From the NCBI RefSeq assembly GCF_000564855.1, contig NZ_AYXG01000028.1:1-52833 (forward strand): DNA of 52,833 bases. The letters run 5' to 3'. Position 1 is the stretch's first letter; every line of letters starts with the position of its first letter. A model generated the notes under the pieces. That model was not told the DNA's origin. It worked only from the letters and a program-made list of their open reading frames with translations, and did no database searches. Source of the DNA: Actinokineospora spheciospongiae (GTDB lineage Bacteria; Actinomycetota; Actinomycetes; Mycobacteriales; Pseudonocardiaceae). The translations under genes were made by a program, and so were the position numbers. This document shows positions 41,449 to 48,473 of this stretch, piece by piece.

Positions 41449-43941
41449 TCACTGCCCGGTCCGGTCCTCGTCGGTGTCCTCGGCGCGCCGGGCGTCCCGG
41501 GTTCCGCGCTGGAAGGCCGACATCGTGTTGCGCACCCGTTCGGCGGTGTGCTCCCCGGCCTGCGGCAGCGGGTCGGCCTCCCAGTCCGGGACCAGCGGTT
41601 CGTCGCGGAGCTGGGGGGCGAGGTTCTGCTGTCGTTTGCGCCGCGGCAGCAGGGGGCGTTCGCCCTCCGACCGCGAGTGCCCGTTCTGCGTGTGCGACTG
41701 CCCAACTCCGTTCTCGACCGGGAGCGCGTCCGCGTGCGGGGTCTCCGGCGCTTCCTCGTCGGTGAGGGGCCACTGGGCGGCGTCGGGGTCCGCGGTGGTG
41801 ATCGATCCCCCGTCCTCGCCCAGGGCGTCGGACCAGAACTTGTCGATCCCGCCCCGGTAGGGCGAGTCCACGGTCTCCACGGCGGTGTCCAGCGCGACGG
41901 CGGTGCCGCCGCCCTCCTCCGGTGCGCGGTCGAGCTGCTTGCGCGGCCGGGGGCTGGGGGTGTCGGATTCGGGCACGAAATCGACGTTCTCGGCGACGAT
42001 CTCCGACGGGATGAACACCAGTGCGACGGTGCCGCCGTAGGGCGACTCGCGCAACTCGACGCGGATGGCCCGGCGCGCGGCCAGCCGGGCGACGACGAAC
42101 AGGCCCAGGCGGGATTCCCCGCGCAGCGCCATGGCGTCGAACTCGGGCGGGTGGGCGAGCATCTGGTTGGCCTGCTCGCGGTCCTCGGCGGTCATGCCGA
42201 GGCCGTGGTCCTCGATCTCGACGACGACGCCGCCGGAGACCTGGGAGGTGTAGACCTCGACCTGCGAGCGGGGCGGGGAGAACGACGCGGCGTTGTCGAC
42301 CAGCTCGGCGACCAGGTGGATGGTGTCGGCGACGGCGACGCCCTGCAGGGCGACGTCGGGCACCTGGCGGACGCGGACGCGGACGTACTGCTCGGTCTCG
42401 GCGACGGCGGCGCGCAGGATGTCGAGCAGGCGCACCGGCTTGCGCCACTGGCGGCCGGGCTGCTCGCCGGCGAGGATGATCAGGTTCTCGGCGTTGCGGC
42501 GGGCGCGGGTGGCGAGGTGGTCGAGCTGGAACAGCGCGTCGAGGTGCTCGGGGTTCTCCTCCTCGCGCTCCATCTTGTCGAGGATCTTGAGCTGGCGGTG
42601 GACCAGGCCCTGGTGGCGGTGGGCGATGCCGAGGAAAACGCGGTTGACGCCCTCGCGGGCCTGGCTCTCCTTCACCGCGGCGGCGATGGCGGTGTACTGC
42701 GCGGCGTTGAACGCGTCGGCCACCTGCCCGATCTCGTCGGTGCCGTAGTCGAGCGGGGGGACCTCGGCGCCGACGTCGACCCGCTCGCCCTGCCGCAGCC
42801 GGTCGACGATCCCGGGCAGCCGCTCGTGGGCCAGCTTCAGGGAGTCGTTCTTGAGTTCGTCGAGCCGGGTGACCAGGGCCTTGTTGACCAGTCGGCGGGA
42901 GATGCGGACGGCGAGCACGATGCCGGTGACCACCGCGAGCAAGGCGATCAGCGAGCCGACGATGACCTCGAAGAACTTGTCGTCGGCGCGTTGCAGGCCC
43001 AGGTCGACGCCGCCGGTGGCCTGCTGCCTGGCCAGGTTGAGGATCTGCTCGGAGGTGTCGTTGCTCAGCGCCTCCCAGTCCCCGGCGGAGATCGGCGGCA
43101 CCGCCTCGTCGGCGTCGCGGCCGGAGACCCGGTCGGTGGGGACCAGGCCGATCATGGCGTCTTCGGCCGCGGTCAGCCGGGTCCAGGCGTCGGAGCCGGT
43201 GAGCTTGCGGTAGGCGTCCCGGACGCTGTCGGTCCCGTTGGTCGCCGCGGTTGCCATGGTGGCCCGGTAGGAGCCGACCAGGGTGGCGAAGTCGACGTGC
43301 CGGTCGGCGGTGAAGCCGCGGGCGGCGATGGCGGCGGAGGCCAGCGAGGAGGCCCGGGACATGCGGTCCGCGGAGCGGAAGAAGTCGGTCGCGGTCAGAC
43401 CGGCCTGCACGACGACGGCGTCGGGGACGATGCGCGCCTGGGTGTCGAACAGGTCGGCGCCCGCGTCGAGGACGCTGTTGTAGTAGTCGTAGATCTCCAC
43501 CTGGGTGGCCCGGCCCGTCTCGACCTGCGCGCGGCGCTGCTGCAGCGGGTCGAGTGCCTGGTTGAGGGCGGTGACCTTCTCGTTGACCTCGGCGGGGGCG
43601 CTGGTGGCGAGGGCGGTGAGGGCGGTGTCCAGGTCCTGGATCGCCTTGTCGGTGGTCTGCTGCTGCGCGGCGAGGGGGCCGTCGTTGGTGCCGGGGGCGC
43701 TCAGCGCGGTCATGGTCAACTGCCGCTCGCGCTGCAGCGCGGCGAAGGTGTTGATCGCCGGGATCGAGGCGTCCTTGACGCCGCTGGTCACGGCCTTGAG
43801 GTAGATGCCGTCGAAGACGGTGTAGGACGAGAAGACCGCCCACATCACCAGCAGGATGACGCTGGGCACGACGACGACACCGGTCAGCCGGGACCGGATC
43901 GTCGTCGGCGACTTGGCGGGCGCACCGTTCTTCAGCTTCAC
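41449..43941 (-). CDS. cvnA: conservon sensor histidine-kinase-like protein CvnA
   Basis: This 830-residue membrane protein is the first conservon component. A membrane helix (about 20-45) is followed by an extracellular nitrate/nitrite-sensing (NIT) type helical domain (about 50-330). A second helix (about 334-356), a HAMP-like linker and a kinase-like region (about 440-640) come next, with FLGIAHRHQGLVHRQLKILDKME in place of the H-box and ATPase motifs ELVDNAASFSPP and EDHGLGM. The last 190 residues are a disordered Pro/Glu/Arg tail. The H-box His is embedded in RHQGLVHRQ, typical of CvnA. GGAGAG precedes GTG 43941. Confidence 0.94.
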   Translation of the reverse strand: MKLKNGAPAKSPTTIRSRLTGVVVVPSVILLVMWAVFSSYTVFDGIYLKAVTSGVKDASIPAINTFAALQRERQLTMTALSAPGTNDGPLAAQQQTTDKAIQDLDTALTALATSAPAEVNEKVTALNQALDPLQQRRAQVETGRATQVEIYDYYNSVLDAGADLFDTQARIVPDAVVVQAGLTATDFFRSADRMSRASSLASAAIAARGFTADRHVDFATLVGSYRATMATAATNGTDSVRDAYRKLTGSDAWTRLTAAEDAMIGLVPTDRVSGRDADEAVPPISAGDWEALSNDTSEQILNLARQQATGGVDLGLQRADDKFFEVIVGSLIALLAVVTGIVLAVRISRRLVNKALVTRLDELKNDSLKLAHERLPGIVDRLRQGERVDVGAEVPPLDYGTDEIGQVADAFNAAQYTAIAAAVKESQAREGVNRVFLGIAHRHQGLVHRQLKILDKMEREEENPEHLDALFQLDHLATRARRNAENLIILAGEQPGRQWRKPVRLLDILRAAVAETEQYVRVRVRQVPDVALQGVAVADTIHLVAELVDNAASFSPPRSQVEVYTSQVSGGVVVEIEDHGLGMTAEDREQANQMLAHPPEFDAMALRGESRLGLFVVARLAARRAIRVELRESPYGGTVALVFIPSEIVAENVDFVPESDTPSPRPRKQLDRAPEEGGGTAVALDTAVETVDSPYRGGIDKFWSDALGEDGGSITTADPDAAQWPLTDEEAPETPHADALPVENGVGQSHTQNGHSRSEGERPLLPRRKRQQNLAPQLRDEPLVPDWEADPLPQAGEHTAERVRNTMSAFQRGTRDARRAEDTDEDRTGQ

Positions 43942-44462
43942 GGCTCTCCACGGTTCCTGGCCGCGGCACGCGGCTGCGCGCGTGTCCGCGCCCCGATCAG
44001 GGGTTCGTGCGGGGACGGGTGGGGGTGGTCCACGGGGGTGGGGCGGACCGCGGTGTGCCTTGTGGGCCCGGGTCCGCCCGGTGGCGGGGTGAGCCGCGGT
44101 GGCGCCGAGGGCGCGCGCCCGCAGGCGGCACGCTGGTCAGCGGCACGCGTCGCACGGACAACACCTCGCATCGGCACATCTGGTGTGCGTCTCGACTCTC
44201 ACCTGTATTCGTACGCGCGCCCCCCAATGAGGTAATCGCCCTCACGAGTGAAACGCTGGACTGAACCATGATCCATCTTACTCAGAGCCAGTGTTCACCT
44301 GCGGTGCGCGAGGACAAAGCCTACCGGTTCACTCTTCCGTGAAAGCACCCGGTCCGACCCCTGAGACACCCGGGTGGCCGCTCACCCGCCTGGCGGAAAC
44401 GCGGCACACCCTGGGCGACGAGCGCCGCGCACCCGGGCGTGTCGGGTACCCAGGGAATCTAT
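43942..44462. other. conservon upstream region, no gene seen
   Basis: This 521-bp gap should carry the conservon promoter on the minus strand. GC falls around 44180-44330. TAAGAT (44280-44275, minus strand) could be a -10, without a good -35. Tracts of G (44015-44050) break up the remainder. Confidence 0.4.
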
Positions 44463-45197
44463 TCAGGACATTTCTGGAACCACTCCGGAAACCCCGTGGG
44501 CCCGCACCCGGCCCGGGGCGGCCCGGTAGCGGTACCCGACGCCGCGCACGGCGAGGATGGGCGAGTCCCGCCCGCCCCACCCGAGCTTGCGGCGCAGCCG
44601 CAGCACCGCGAACTTCACCCGGTCCGGCCCGACCCCCGCCGGGTCGTCCCAGACCGCCGCGAGGAGCTGGCCGAGCGACAGGACCGCCCCCGCGTGCCGC
44701 ACCAGGGTGGTGAGCAGCCGGAACTCGATGGCGGTCAGCTCCACCTCCCGCCCGGCGGCGGTCACCACCCGGGTCCGGTGGTCGACGCGCACCAGGCCGT
44801 CGTCGAAGACCCCGGCGGCCCCGCCCGCCCCGGCACCGGCGCAGCGGCGCAGCAGCGCCTCCACCCTGGCCAGCAGCTCCGAGCAGGAGAACGGCTTGGC
44901 CAGGTAGTCGTCGGCGCCCGCGCGCAGGCCGCGCACCTTGGCCGAGACGGTGTCGTGCGCGCCGAGCAGCAGCACCGGCAGGTCGGCGAGGTCGCGCACC
45001 CGCTCCAGCACCGACCAGCCGTCCACCCCGGGCAATTCCACGCCCAGCAGGACCAGGTCGGGGCGCACCCGGTAGAGCAGCCGCAGCGCGGACCGCCCGT
45101 CCGAGGTGGACACGAACTCGTGCCCGCTGCCGCCGAACAACCCCCGCAGCACCCGCTCGACACCCGGCTCGCCGTCGACGGCCAGTATCCGGGCCAC
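44463..45197 (-). CDS. OmpR-type response regulator with degenerate receiver
   Basis: This 244-residue protein has a receiver fold (about 1-115) and an OmpR/PhoB winged helix (about 130-225; ELTAIEFRLLTTLVRHAGAVLS, VKFAVLRLRRKLG, ILAVRGVGYRY). The receiver is broken at key sites: the acidic pair reads Asp8-Gly9-Glu10, the phospho-acceptor Asp is Gly52 (VLLGVELPGVDG), and the switch Thr is Gly79 (LLLGAHD). Lys101 (AKPF) remains. It should not be activated by phosphorylation, so it may respond to a ligand or by level. GTG 45197 opens ARILAVDGEPG. No kinase gene is paired with it; its neighbours are the conservon and a secreted protease. Confidence 0.9.
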   Translation of the reverse strand: MARILAVDGEPGVERVLRGLFGGSGHEFVSTSDGRSALRLLYRVRPDLVLLGVELPGVDGWSVLERVRDLADLPVLLLGAHDTVSAKVRGLRAGADDYLAKPFSCSELLARVEALLRRCAGAGAGGAAGVFDDGLVRVDHRTRVVTAAGREVELTAIEFRLLTTLVRHAGAVLSLGQLLAAVWDDPAGVGPDRVKFAVLRLRRKLGWGGRDSPILAVRGVGYRYRAAPGRVRAHGVSGVVPEMS

Positions 45198-45409
45198 CCG
45201 GCCACCCCATTCCCTCGGCGGCCCGCGTCCGCCCGGCCCGTGCCGGACCAAAGTACGACCGCACCCGACCGTCCGCACGGGACACGTCACCCGACCGGGT
45301 GGCCACCCCGGCGGCGGGCGCAACCGACCCGCAACCGAGCGGGCAACCGTCGCGCACCCGAGCCCCGGCAGGGTCGTCGCAGGCGACCACGCCCCCGGGG
45401 AGGAACACC

Positions 45410-46207
45410 ATGCGCAGCAGCAGCCACGGCGCCACCACCGCCGCCGCCCTCGTCCTCGCCGCGGCGGTGGCGGCCACGCTGGACACCCCGGGTGCGACCG
45501 TGGCCCCCGGGGCCCCGGCGCGGGGCGCGGTCACCGCCGATGGCACCCGCGTCATCGCGAGCGCCATCCGGGCGGGCGGACCGGCAGCCGCGCCGCGCCC
45601 GACCACCGACACCGCGTGCACCGACCACTCCTACGCCCTCAACAGGTGGCGGATCAGCGGAACCCTGACCTGGTACTACAACGGCACGGCCGCCGCCCCC
45701 GCCGTCGCCGACACCGCGCTGCCCGCCCTCACCAGCGCCTCCGACACCGTCGCCACGGGCATCAACCGCTGCGGCGAACCCGCCACCTTCACCACGGTCC
45801 ACGCCTACGGCGGCGAAGTCGGCGCCACCGCGCAGATCAGCGCGAACGGCCGCTGCACCGGCAACGACGGCAAGTCGGTCACCAGTTGGGGCGCACTGCC
45901 CCCGGGGGTGCTGGCCTACACCTGCACCTACGCCACCCAACAGGGCATCGTCCTCACCTCCGACACCCTGCTCGACAACCGCGCCCACACCTGGTTCACC
46001 ACCCGCCCCCAGAACTGCGCGAACGCCTACGACCTGGAAACCACGCTGACCCACGAACGCCTGCACACGGCGGGACTGGCCCACGTGGACCAGACGGCGA
46101 ACCCCGACCAGGTCATGACGCCCGCCTCACCCCCGTGCGAAACCAGCCGCCGCACCCTGGGCGCGGGCGACTACGCGGGCCTGGCCGCACTGGCGGCCCG
46201 GGGTTGA
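45410..46207 (+). CDS. secreted metzincin-like (matrixin-type) metalloprotease
   Basis: This 265-residue exported protein has a Sec signal peptide (about 1-23; cleavage perhaps after VAATLDT or AAVAA), a pro-like Ala/Pro region, then a catalytic domain. The zinc site is HERLHTAGLAH at 215-225, fitting HExxHxxGxxH, with a Met-turn VM at 235-236. Seven Cys in the mature part suggest disulphides. The NRWRISGTLTWYYNG start of the domain resembles actinobacterial matrixin-like peptidases. GGGGAGGAAC precedes the ATG. It diverges from the degenerate-receiver regulator, which might control it. Confidence 0.85.
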   Translation: MRSSSHGATTAAALVLAAAVAATLDTPGATVAPGAPARGAVTADGTRVIASAIRAGGPAAAPRPTTDTACTDHSYALNRWRISGTLTWYYNGTAAAPAVADTALPALTSASDTVATGINRCGEPATFTTVHAYGGEVGATAQISANGRCTGNDGKSVTSWGALPPGVLAYTCTYATQQGIVLTSDTLLDNRAHTWFTTRPQNCANAYDLETTLTHERLHTAGLAHVDQTANPDQVMTPASPPCETSRRTLGAGDYAGLAALAARG

Positions 46208-46492
46208 GCGGACCTCGGACCCACAAGCGCAGCCAGTCGACCGTCCACCACACCGGCGACCCGGCCACGGAGAAGCCCGGGTGGGTGAATGTGTCGGGCA
46301 GCGGAGCAATACAGCGAAGTGCACACGTTGTGCAACTTGCGTCAGCGGGCGCCGCCGCGGTCTGTACGAGTGCGGCAACGGGGGCACCCCAGGCGTAGGA
46401 CACCGGCATCAAAGTGGTCACCGAGAGCGATATTGAGCAACAATAAGTGATATGGAACGTCAACCTTCCTCGCCGAGGCACGGGATGGCCTG
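46208..46492 (+). promoter_or_regulatory. toxin upstream region with TGCACA-CGT-TGTGCA palindrome
   Basis: The 285-bp gap before the toxin gene is less GC-rich than its surroundings. A perfect inverted repeat with 6-bp arms lies at 46320-46334 and is a possible operator. I could not define a clear -35/-10 pair. Confidence 0.4.
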
Positions 46493-46858
46493 ATGTCGGC
46501 GGGGGAGCCAGCCGTAGCGCTGCACGCGGTGCTGGCGAAGCTGACGGCGGTACGGGAGTGCCTCGTCGTCGCGGCGACCGTGATCGAGCAGGCCGTGAGC
46601 ATCATCGGCTACATGCCGACCTCCTGCGCGGCCGTGCTGGAGGAGCTGCGCGTGGTATGGCGGAGCGTCGCCGAGACCGAACAGCTCATCGAGGCCCACC
46701 TCGCCTCAGCGGAACACCCCGGGAACGGTACGCCGTCATCAGGTGCACCACAGGTTCCGTCGCAGGTGGGGCCGAATCCAACCCCGGCACGGCCACGACT
46801 GGCTCCATCTCCCGCCTCACCCGGGGTGGAGAAAAGCACGGCGACCGTTATCCGGTAG
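46493..46858 (+). CDS. N-terminal part of a deaminase toxin (frame ends early)
   Basis: This 121-residue frame begins MSAGEPAVALHAVLAKLTAV and forms a helical N-terminal domain (about 1-75; LHAVLAKLTAVRECLVVAATVIEQ, then VLEELRVVWRSVAETEQLIEAHL). A Pro/Ser/Gly-rich linker (about 76-110) follows, then it stops at TAG 46856. That layout is typical of the front half of single-chain actinobacterial SCP1.201-type toxins, where the linker leads into the deaminase domain. Here the deaminase continues in the -1 frame, so one base appears to be missing between about 46735 and 46858. The A-run at 46832-46835 or the G-run at 46823-46826 are likely places. Confidence 0.7.
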   Translation: MSAGEPAVALHAVLAKLTAVRECLVVAATVIEQAVSIIGYMPTSCAAVLEELRVVWRSVAETEQLIEAHLASAEHPGNGTPSSGAPQVPSQVGPNPTPARPRLAPSPASPGVEKSTATVIR

Positions 46859-46863
46859 AAGCG

Positions 46864-47271
46864 GTGCCCTACTGCGATGATCTCCCGCCACGGGTGCGCC
46901 GGGGCACGGGCAACGTTGTCATCGTGGGGCACGCGTTGATCGACGGACGCGACTTCGGCACACTCACCGCGCACCGGTCGGATGGGTGGACTCAGGAAGT
47001 GGGGCAACGCTTGCAGACCTTGGACATGAGACAGGCCGTCCGCGTTGCGAACCACGTCGAGATGAAAGTGGTCATGGTGATGGTGAACAACCACGCCCAC
47101 CACGGAAAAGTGATAATAAATCATGCTCCGTGCGGATCGGGCGACCCTTCGCAAGGGTGTCACGACTATCTGGAGAGCTTCCTGCCGGAAGGTCGGACGT
47201 TGACCGTTCTGGGTTCCGACGCCCAAGGAAATCCATTCAAGCGAATCTACCGGGGGAAAGCGCCGCTGTGA
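46864..47271 (+). CDS. SCP1.201/DddA-like cytidine deaminase toxin domain
   Basis: This frame encodes a deaminase domain of the SCP1.201-like family (PF14428), to which the double-stranded DNA cytosine deaminase DddA belongs. It runs DDLPPRVRRGTGNVVIVGHA, ALIDGRDFGTL, the zinc/catalytic motif NHVEMKV (His and catalytic Glu), KVIINHAPCG with the second-zinc Cys, a further Cys 9 residues later, and LPEGRTLTVLG. GTG 46864 is only the first plausible start; no ribosome site supports it. The domain is probably the C-terminal half of the 46493 protein after a -1 shift. Its stop overlaps the Imm1 start (GTGA). Substrate (DNA or RNA) is not determined. Confidence 0.75.
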   Translation: MPYCDDLPPRVRRGTGNVVIVGHALIDGRDFGTLTAHRSDGWTQEVGQRLQTLDMRQAVRVANHVEMKVVMVMVNNHAHHGKVIINHAPCGSGDPSQGCHDYLESFLPEGRTLTVLGSDAQGNPFKRIYRGKAPL

Positions 47272-47693
47272 CGACACCACTGACCCACAACCCGTTCCTG
47301 TTCTTCGCCATGATCCCGCCAGGCGTCGACCTGGTCGCCCAAGTCCGGGAACTCAACGACGCCGGCGTGGAGATTCCGTGGGCCTGGTCGCTGTCGCGTG
47401 AGCGGATCGACCTCCGCAACAGGGAACAGGGGGTGTTGACGTTCGGTGTCAACAACACGGTCGGGGTATTGGAATGGGGACTGAGCGCCGCAGCTTACGT
47501 ACCCACCATCGGCACCAATGACGAATGGTCGGGCTACTACCTCGCCGGAATGGATGAGACCAACATCCCGCCCTACGCCGAAGTCCCGGTCGACACCGTC
47601 TATGCCGCTGTGGCCGAGTTCCTGACGACCGGGGAACGCCCGACCTGCGTGCAGTGGAAAGAAGCGGCTTCGCTGCTGTCGCAGTTTGAATGA
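47268..47693 (+). CDS. Imm1-family immunity protein
   Basis: This 141-residue protein matches immunity family Imm1 (PF14430), which is typically encoded next to SCP1.201-like deaminase toxins. Visible signatures are REQGVLTFGVN, VGVLEWGLSAAAYVP, WSGYYLAGMDETNIPPYAEVPVDTVYAAVAEFLTTGERPTCVQW. It starts at GTG 47268 inside the toxin's last codons, so translation is coupled and protection tracks toxin synthesis. The frame is intact even though the toxin is split. Confidence 0.88.
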   Translation: MTTPLTHNPFLFFAMIPPGVDLVAQVRELNDAGVEIPWAWSLSRERIDLRNREQGVLTFGVNNTVGVLEWGLSAAAYVPTIGTNDEWSGYYLAGMDETNIPPYAEVPVDTVYAAVAEFLTTGERPTCVQWKEAASLLSQFE

Positions 47694-47972
47694 GCAGCGC
47701 TGTGCTGGCGCACCAACGGACCCCCGTCGAACATGACGCGGGATTCAGCATCCTCGGCGCGATTGGCGACCCACTTGGTAGCGGCCCACCTGGGCGGTGG
47801 GGCATCTTTCAGCCCACCTGACACTCTGGATCGCATGATCGCCGTAGGGGTCGCCCCGGTGGTCAAGCAGATTCCCCCAGACGGGCAACACCGATAAATC
47901 CCGAGCCCTGGTCGCGCGGTCACGACGAAGCGCACTCGCCCCCTCAAAGCCCGGCGCCCGACAGTGCGTGCT
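47694..47972. other. intergenic region, no supported gene
   Basis: No frame here has both a ribosome site and normal codon bias. A minus-strand frame over 47600-47947 is open but overlaps the immunity gene and looks like a shadow. The sequence may be a remnant of the acquired toxin locus. Confidence 0.35.
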
Positions 47973-48350
47973 CTAGCGCAAGGTCCCCAGGAACCGGGTC
48001 ACCTGGATCTCGATGACCACGCGCTCGGGATTCGGCCGCGGTTCGCGGTAGCGCAGCGCGTACCGCCGCTCCGCGTCGGCCACCGCGGTCGCGTCCCCCC
48101 GGACCGCCGCCACTCCCTCCAAAGTGGACCAGCGGGCACCGTCCACCTGGCACACCACCGCCACCCCGCCGTCGCGGAGGTTGCGGGCCTTGCGGGAGGC
48201 GCCGTGGGTGATGACGCGGGCGGTGGCCGTCTCCGGGTCGTAGGTGACGCCGACCGGGACGACGTGCGGGGTGCCGTCGGGGCGGAGGGTGGTGAGCGTG
48301 CACAGGTGCCGCTCACCCCAGAAGGCGAGGAATTCGTCGCTGTGGGCCAC
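47973..48350 (-). CDS. PPOX-class F420-dependent oxidoreductase
   Basis: This 125-residue split-barrel flavin/deazaflavin-binding protein is of the pyridoxamine 5'-phosphate oxidase-like, F420-dependent class. Typical segments are [54 protein letters not shown] and [16 protein letters not shown]. Members reduce diverse compounds with F420H2; the substrate here is unknown. It is divergent from the MFS exporter gene. Confidence 0.92.
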   Translation of the reverse strand: MAHSDEFLAFWGERHLCTLTTLRPDGTPHVVPVGVTYDPETATARVITHGASRKARNLRDGGVAVVCQVDGARWSTLEGVAAVRGDATAVADAERRYALRYREPRPNPERVVIEIQVTRFLGTLR

Positions 48351-48405
48351 CGGCCCAACCTACTCCGCGCCCGGTGGGGTGTGACGGGCGACAAGGTGGG
48401 GATGG

Positions 48406-48445
48406 TTGGCATGGGCAACGAAATCCGTTAGCGTAGCTAACCTAA
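48406..48445 (+). promoter_or_regulatory. MFS promoter with iron-box-like palindrome
   Basis: TTGGCA (48406-48411), 17-base spacer and TAGCGT (48429-48434) form the promoter. TTAGCGTAG-CTAACCTAA (48428-48445) overlaps the -10 and resembles the IdeR/DmdR1 iron box, with a perfect right half and a 7/9 left half, lacking the central base of the 19-bp consensus. Confidence 0.5.
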
Positions 48446-48473
48446 AAGTCTTCCTCAGGCTGGAGGTACAGGG

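Noticed and set aside
46447..46860. Frame-1 extension of the deaminase back to 46447 as its true N terminus
   Set aside because: Its translation is Arg/Gly-rich shadow sequence. The helical domain and Pro-rich linker expected upstream of the deaminase lie in the other frame.
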